Positions 59,950 to 64,000 of a stretch of DNA of 64,000 bases are shown here, piece by piece (the stretch's first letter is position 1; each line of letters starts with the position of its first letter). The translations under genes and the position numbers were made by a program. Below the pieces are notes generated by a model. The model saw only the letters and a program-made list of their open reading frames with translations. It searched no databases and was not told where the DNA came from. Source of the stretch: Acanthococcus lagerstroemiae (taxonomy: Eukaryota > Arthropoda > Insecta > Hemiptera > Eriococcidae); the NCBI GenBank assembly GCA_031841125.1, contig CM063106.1, forward strand, positions 72,652,101 through 72,716,100, read 5' to 3'.

Positions 59950-62025
59950 GGTGTGCCAATTCACTTTCGGGCAAGCAATAATACCCAATGACTCATTCCA
60001 CCATCAAAAAACACAAAATGGCGGCACTACACAACTACTGCCACGGAGCAATCAACATAAGGTACCGGAGGGTAATTACGCCATGCTAAGCGGGAATTGA
60101 TATATCACGCAGTCTAACGACTTCACAGTGAATTCAAATAACACATCTCATAGAGGAACTCAAATAGGACAATACAATAGCCTTTGAACGAAGGATAGAC
60201 CTCATGATGGGCCCTCAGCGCCGAAATAGAAAAGGTCCATGGTGGCATATTTTCCCGACTATAGGTGGGTAATAACGCCATACCTTTGATGGGTAATAAC
60301 GCCATGTTCTAATATGAAGTGTTATAGTGGTTCGGACATTATTGATTCTCGGATTTCAAAATAACTCAGTATTGTGTAACATCAGTGATCAAAGGAAGTT
60401 AATTTTAGGAATGTCTCGTCCTCAGTCTCATTCTCTTTCTTGCTACAGGTAACGAAAAAATGCCACTTTGAAAGTTTTTTTCTTTTTTCCTCAGAGAAAA
60501 TAGAAATTGAAAAAGTCCTTAATTTATAAAAGCACTTTTTTGAAAAACAATGAAAATTTATTAGAATTTTACAAAAAAAAAGATATGTATGGTAACCTCT
60601 AACTTTATAAGTTAGTAAAAAAATTAAAGCTTTTTTCAAATGCACGTTTTTTGGAGATATTTCATAATTCATAACACTCATCTACAAAATTTTTCTCTTT
60701 TTATTGAAAAAAAAAAATTGCTGTTTAGTATTTGAAAACTTGGTAACATATCAAATAAGTATTAAACATAAGGTAAGTAAGAAAACTCTTTGACAAAAAA
60801 TTGAACACGTAAAGTTAAATGTGATTTTGAGTTGAGCGTATGTACTCATACTCAGTAACAGTAAGACTAGGAATGAGACAAACATTTTTGAAGCAGAAGG
60901 AGCCATCTAATAATACAAAAGCACGGGAAATTTGATTTAATATATTCAAATGAAAATTAGTACAGTAAGAGCTTTGAAAACTTGAAGTCCTTCCTCATTC
61001 TGACTGGCGTTATTAGCCGATTTCTTTGGTGGCGTATTTATCCTCCATCGTTGAAATCAGTTTTATCACTTTTAGCACACAAATTTTACTACAGTACCAT
61101 CTTTATTCTAAACGCAATCGACAATGTCTGTACATAATCTGTTAGTTCTTGGAAAAACCTTCCCAATGATATAAAATACTTTGTACTTATGTTTTCGGAC
61201 GAATGAGATTTTCTTTTTTTTTTTACTTCATCTTTCCAGTAGTGGAAAATAACAATACCGTCAGCTTGAAATTCAAGGCACTTCTTATCACAGGTATCAT
61301 CTACAAGTTACGAGCGCTACCTAGCGGTCAAGTCAAGTACTAGTATCATTTCTGGTTTCCTGGCGTAATTAGCTGACTGGCGTAATTACCCTCCGGTACC
61401 TTATTAAACAACAACGACCACGGAACAACAGAAATTGACAACATCAAACAAACAGCCATTAACAACAAATACCCGCCGCAAACAGTAGACAGAATAATTA
61501 ACAAATTAATACAACAAAAAAGTGCACTGAACCAACAACTGCAAAAGTAGATAAATACGCAGGAGCAATACTATTCACAGGGACACACACATTCAAAATA
61601 CAGTAAAATCTTCAGGCAATACAACATGAAAACTCGGGAGTCAGAAAGAGATCATCCCTGATCAAACTAATAAGCAACGACTAAACCGAAACAAAGGACA
61701 TGAACAACCGCAACGGAGTATATAGACTGGAACACTGTGACATGACATACATAGGAGAAACTGACAGAAAATTCACAACTAGAATAAAAGAGCATGAAAA
61801 AATCACAGAAGCTAAAGGATGACAAATCACTTTTTCGAAAACACTGCAAAGACCAAGGACACAATAACCACAAATTGACAGAAAAGTACAGTCATCCTAC
61901 ACATAGAAAAGAACACAAGGAAAAGAAAATTAAAAGAACAACTAGAGATAATAAAGGGAAAAACAAAACAAAACAACCTAATAAACACAACAACTGACTT
62001 CCAAAGCGAGAACCTATTCAAATGA
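59950..62025 (+). pseudogene. Penelope-like element, C-terminal part with GIY-YIG endonuclease
   Basis: Upstream of the inserted transposon (to 60059) the frame reads HKMAALHNYCHGAINI, the conserved 'SHKMAAL...' linker of Penelope-like reverse transcriptases. After the insertion (from 61404) the same frame continues through DHGTTEIDNIKQTAINNKYP and reaches a stop near 61550. At 61710-61795 a second segment reads GVYRLEHCDMTYIGETDRKF then TTRIKEHEK: the GIY-YIG-type nuclease with GVY, YIG, the catalytic-region Arg and the EH motif. The C-terminus DFQSENLFK ends with a stop at 62023-62025. Frameshifts and stops between segments make it non-functional. Most of the reverse transcriptase upstream is not visible. 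Such elements copy themselves by target-primed reverse transcription. Confidence 0.88.
60060..61401. mobile_element. TA-flanked transposon with subterminal repeat arrays
   Basis: 1342 bp with perfect inverted termini AGGTACCGGAGGGTAATTAC (continuing GCCA) and a TA dinucleotide on each side (60058-60059 and 61402-61403). GGTAATTACGCCA or a one-base variant occurs at 60071, 60268 and 60292 in forward orientation, and inverted at 61005, 61030, 61361 and 61378. No transposase frame remains. TA duplication fits the Tc1/mariner group, but other TA-targeting elements are possible. Confidence 0.93.
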
Positions 62026-62118
62026 ATATCATAACACTGCCTGATTGGACAGACTACTCAACCGCAGAGAACCAATAGGAATACACGCCAATAAGTTTAC
62101 CATATGGTGCTACACATA

Positions 62119-62340
62119 AGGTAAGTTCAGGTAACTACGCCACCCTATGGTTTGATAGCGCCTGGGGGGCCAACTAAGGGTCCGACGAAAAATGTAAATA
62201 CCTCCCCTTAAACATCAACCTTTTATCCACTTCCCACGAAAATTCCAACTCCCTACCCATATTCCCCTCCATACCCCAGCCCTTTGAAAAAATGTTGTCA
62301 AAGTGGCGTGTTTACCAACACGTGCAGGTAATTACGCCAC
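62119..62340. mobile_element. Probable terminus of a related TA-flanked element
   Basis: Just after the Penelope C-terminus, TA then AGGTAAGTTCAGGTAACTAC (continuing GCCACC) resembles the left end of the element at 60060. A further GGTAATTACGCCA lies at 62327-62339. No matching right end was found inside the window. Confidence 0.5.
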
Positions 62341-62466
62341 CGCAATGTGACCACTTTTCCAAAAGGAGGGAGGGAATATATGACAAAAACTTACATCGTA
62401 AAAAAGTTTTGTAACATGGTAGCAGAGAGTGGTTGATCCACTGATCTTTAAGTTATAAGCCCAGAA
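62341..62466. repeat. Left arm of a large inverted repeat
   Basis: CGCAATGTGACCACTTTTCC through GGTTGATCCA and TTATAAGCCCAG is matched, inverted, at 63673-63791 with few differences. Confidence 0.93.
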
Positions 62467-63672
62467 CGCTTCCTATTTCCTATTATTTGAAAAGATAGTT
62501 GAAATTCTGTATCTTATTCAGATGTAATTATTTGCAAGCAGAATCGCTTGAGTAGCCCCTCACCACAAACAGAAATTCGCGTGCGAATTTTTGGAGTATC
62601 CCTTTCGATATTCCCTTAATTTCCTGAAGAACTCGTGAAGCAAGCGAGTTCACGTTTTTCATGTAACTTCTAAATCGAAATCGGGAGCATATACCTCCCT
62701 GTGTAAGTGGGAAGAAATGGAGGGAAAATGTGTATTGGGTGTATCGTATTTTTACGGGAAAATAACGAAGTGACATTTTTACTGTTACCGAAGCGGTTAA
62801 TTGAAGAATCGAAGGCGAAAAAAACAAAAGTTGAAGGCTGATTCTATAACGCGCTAGATAATAATCAGTTTGCTTTAGGGTACTATCCGAGTGTATAAGA
62901 ACAGACGAGTAAAGGTCATTCTCTATTGTTAATTTTTATCGCGAGGCACTTTCCGAGCGGACATTTACCTTCAAAGGTTCCTATAGGAACTTAACAAAAG
63001 GCATTGTTCGAGAAATTCCCTATTTTTTCCTCCTCACCTTAGCGTATACTCGTTTGGAAACCTTGACAATGCACTTGCGGTAGGTACATGATCTGTATAT
63101 AGGCAGTATTGGAGAAAGTGGATGTAAAACGAATGACCAGGTTTATAATTTCGTTCTATAGTCGCTTAGTTCACGCACATTTTGAAGGCCTGGCAAAAGG
63201 CTCGTTTCTGGAATGGTCGAGTCGCCGACTGAGGAATCCGACGGAGTGATGTGTGATGCTCGTGATTTATTCGCATCAGAATGATTTTCTGCGAGCTTCG
63301 AATTCGCGAACGATCGGCCGAGTCTGGCTGCGCGGTTTCAAATCTCGAGAATGCGCCAGCTGTCAGTTGTTGGTAACATTGTAATATTCGAAGAATGCAC
63401 GCGGACGTGGACGAAGCCCAAAACGAAATTTTCACGGTTCACGAGAGTGTAAATCGAAGCGTTCAATGCTTGTGTTCAGATCGGGGCAATGACAAGAAAA
63501 ATTGTTCCGCACATGGTTTCCAGCACGAATTTAATTCTAACATGCTCTCATGTTCATCGTTGGTGCAGTGTAAGAAGCCGAACAGCACAGCACGCTATTT
63601 CTGAGCCACTTTTTGACCTTGCGGACTTTTTGAGATTTGTACGAGTTTAGTCCAGATCGCAGTGAGGGCATT
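62467..63672. other. CpG-rich unique block between inverted arms
   Basis: 1.2 kb of non-repetitive, CpG-containing DNA. Frames of 99 codons (62528-62827, minus), 89 codons (63166-63435, minus) and 69 codons (63395-63604, plus) have no recognisable domain. It is either host sequence caught between two repeat copies or the interior of a long-terminus transposon. Confidence 0.35.
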
Positions 63673-63791
63673 GCTGGGCTTATAACCTAGGTGGATCAAC
63701 CACGCTCTGCTACCATGTTACAAAACTTCTTTACGATGTAAGTTTTTGTCATATATCCTCCCTCCCTTTTTGGAAAAGTGGTCACATTGCG
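63673..63791. repeat. Right arm of a large inverted repeat
   Basis: Inverted match of 62341-62466, ending GTCACATTGCG. No target duplication is visible outside the two arms. Confidence 0.93.
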
Positions 63792-64000
63792 GGACTTGTA
63801 GACAGATACAAAGTACAAGAGATGTGGTGGGGGCGAGACTCGCCGCACCTAGTAAAAGGGCTAATTAGAGCACAGCGAGGAGGGTTGGGCGCCAAAATCG
63901 AAGTGAAGAACTTTTTTTGCTCACCTACTGAAATTTGGCTATTGAAATTGTCATCTGGCCCGTCCCCTTCTTGACACTGAGTTGCCACTTCTGGCAAAGT

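Noticed and set aside
1..64000. The many open frames of 60-130 codons on both strands
   Set aside because: They have no domain, overlap each other on opposite strands, and are of a length expected by chance in 64 kb of this composition. Only frames with recognisable motifs were kept.

Overview
This 64 kb window is eukaryotic, AT-rich and almost free of recognisable host genes. It reads as repeat-dense intergenic or intronic DNA from an arthropod, perhaps a hemipteran or another insect. That guess rests on the transposon mix: hAT elements with ZMYM-like transposases, a Penelope-like element, non-LTR retrotransposons, tRNA-derived SINEs and many small hAT-type MITEs. No species can be named from the sequence alone. 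No rRNA, genuine tRNA gene, CRISPR array or bacterial-type operon is visible, and no open frame exceeds 199 codons.

Layout. 1-12 kb: a decayed hAT transposase C-terminus (minus, 3.6-4.4 kb), a LINE RNase H remnant (minus, 5.8-6.75 kb), two copies of a tRNA-derived SINE (7.9 and 12.2 kb, both minus) and a hAT MITE with an 8-bp target duplication (10.9 kb). 12.4-16.7 kb: degenerate tandem repeats. 16.9-19.7 kb: a non-LTR retrotransposon broken by frameshifts and by two MITEs whose target duplications can be read, plus a third interruption with GT...AG edges. 22.5-24.4 kb: hairpins, a short SINE-like repeat seen three times in the window, an RT fragment and another hAT MITE. 25-27.2 kb: a 45-bp degenerate minisatellite that flips orientation, then a tandem array of about 300 bp per unit. 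27.6-28.5 kb: a 901-bp hAT element with perfect 8-bp target duplication and a fragment of a zinc-finger transposase. 31.7-33.7 and 37.8-39.9 kb: palindromic, tandem and dispersed repeats, including a MITE inserted in one of two paralogous repeat copies. 44.2-45.8 kb: a 1570-bp foldback hAT-type element. 53.2-57.6 kb: two nearly identical 2.0-kb direct repeats, each holding two hAT-type MITEs. 60-62 kb: a Penelope-like element interrupted by a TA-flanked transposon that carries arrays of a GGTAATTACGCCA motif.

Between these lie stretches with little repeat character and visibly more CpG (about 8.8-9.1, 13.7-15.0, 28.7-30.7, 35.9-37.5, 40.5-41.9, 46.3-47.3, 50.4-51.9, 58.2-59.2 and 62.5-63.7 kb). 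These are the best places to look for conserved non-coding elements or small exons of a surrounding host gene. One of them (50.7-51.2 kb) contains a peptide resembling the start of a CUB domain. All other work here is done by, or left over from, mobile DNA. The chief value of the window is its readable insertion history: several nested insertions can be ordered in time.
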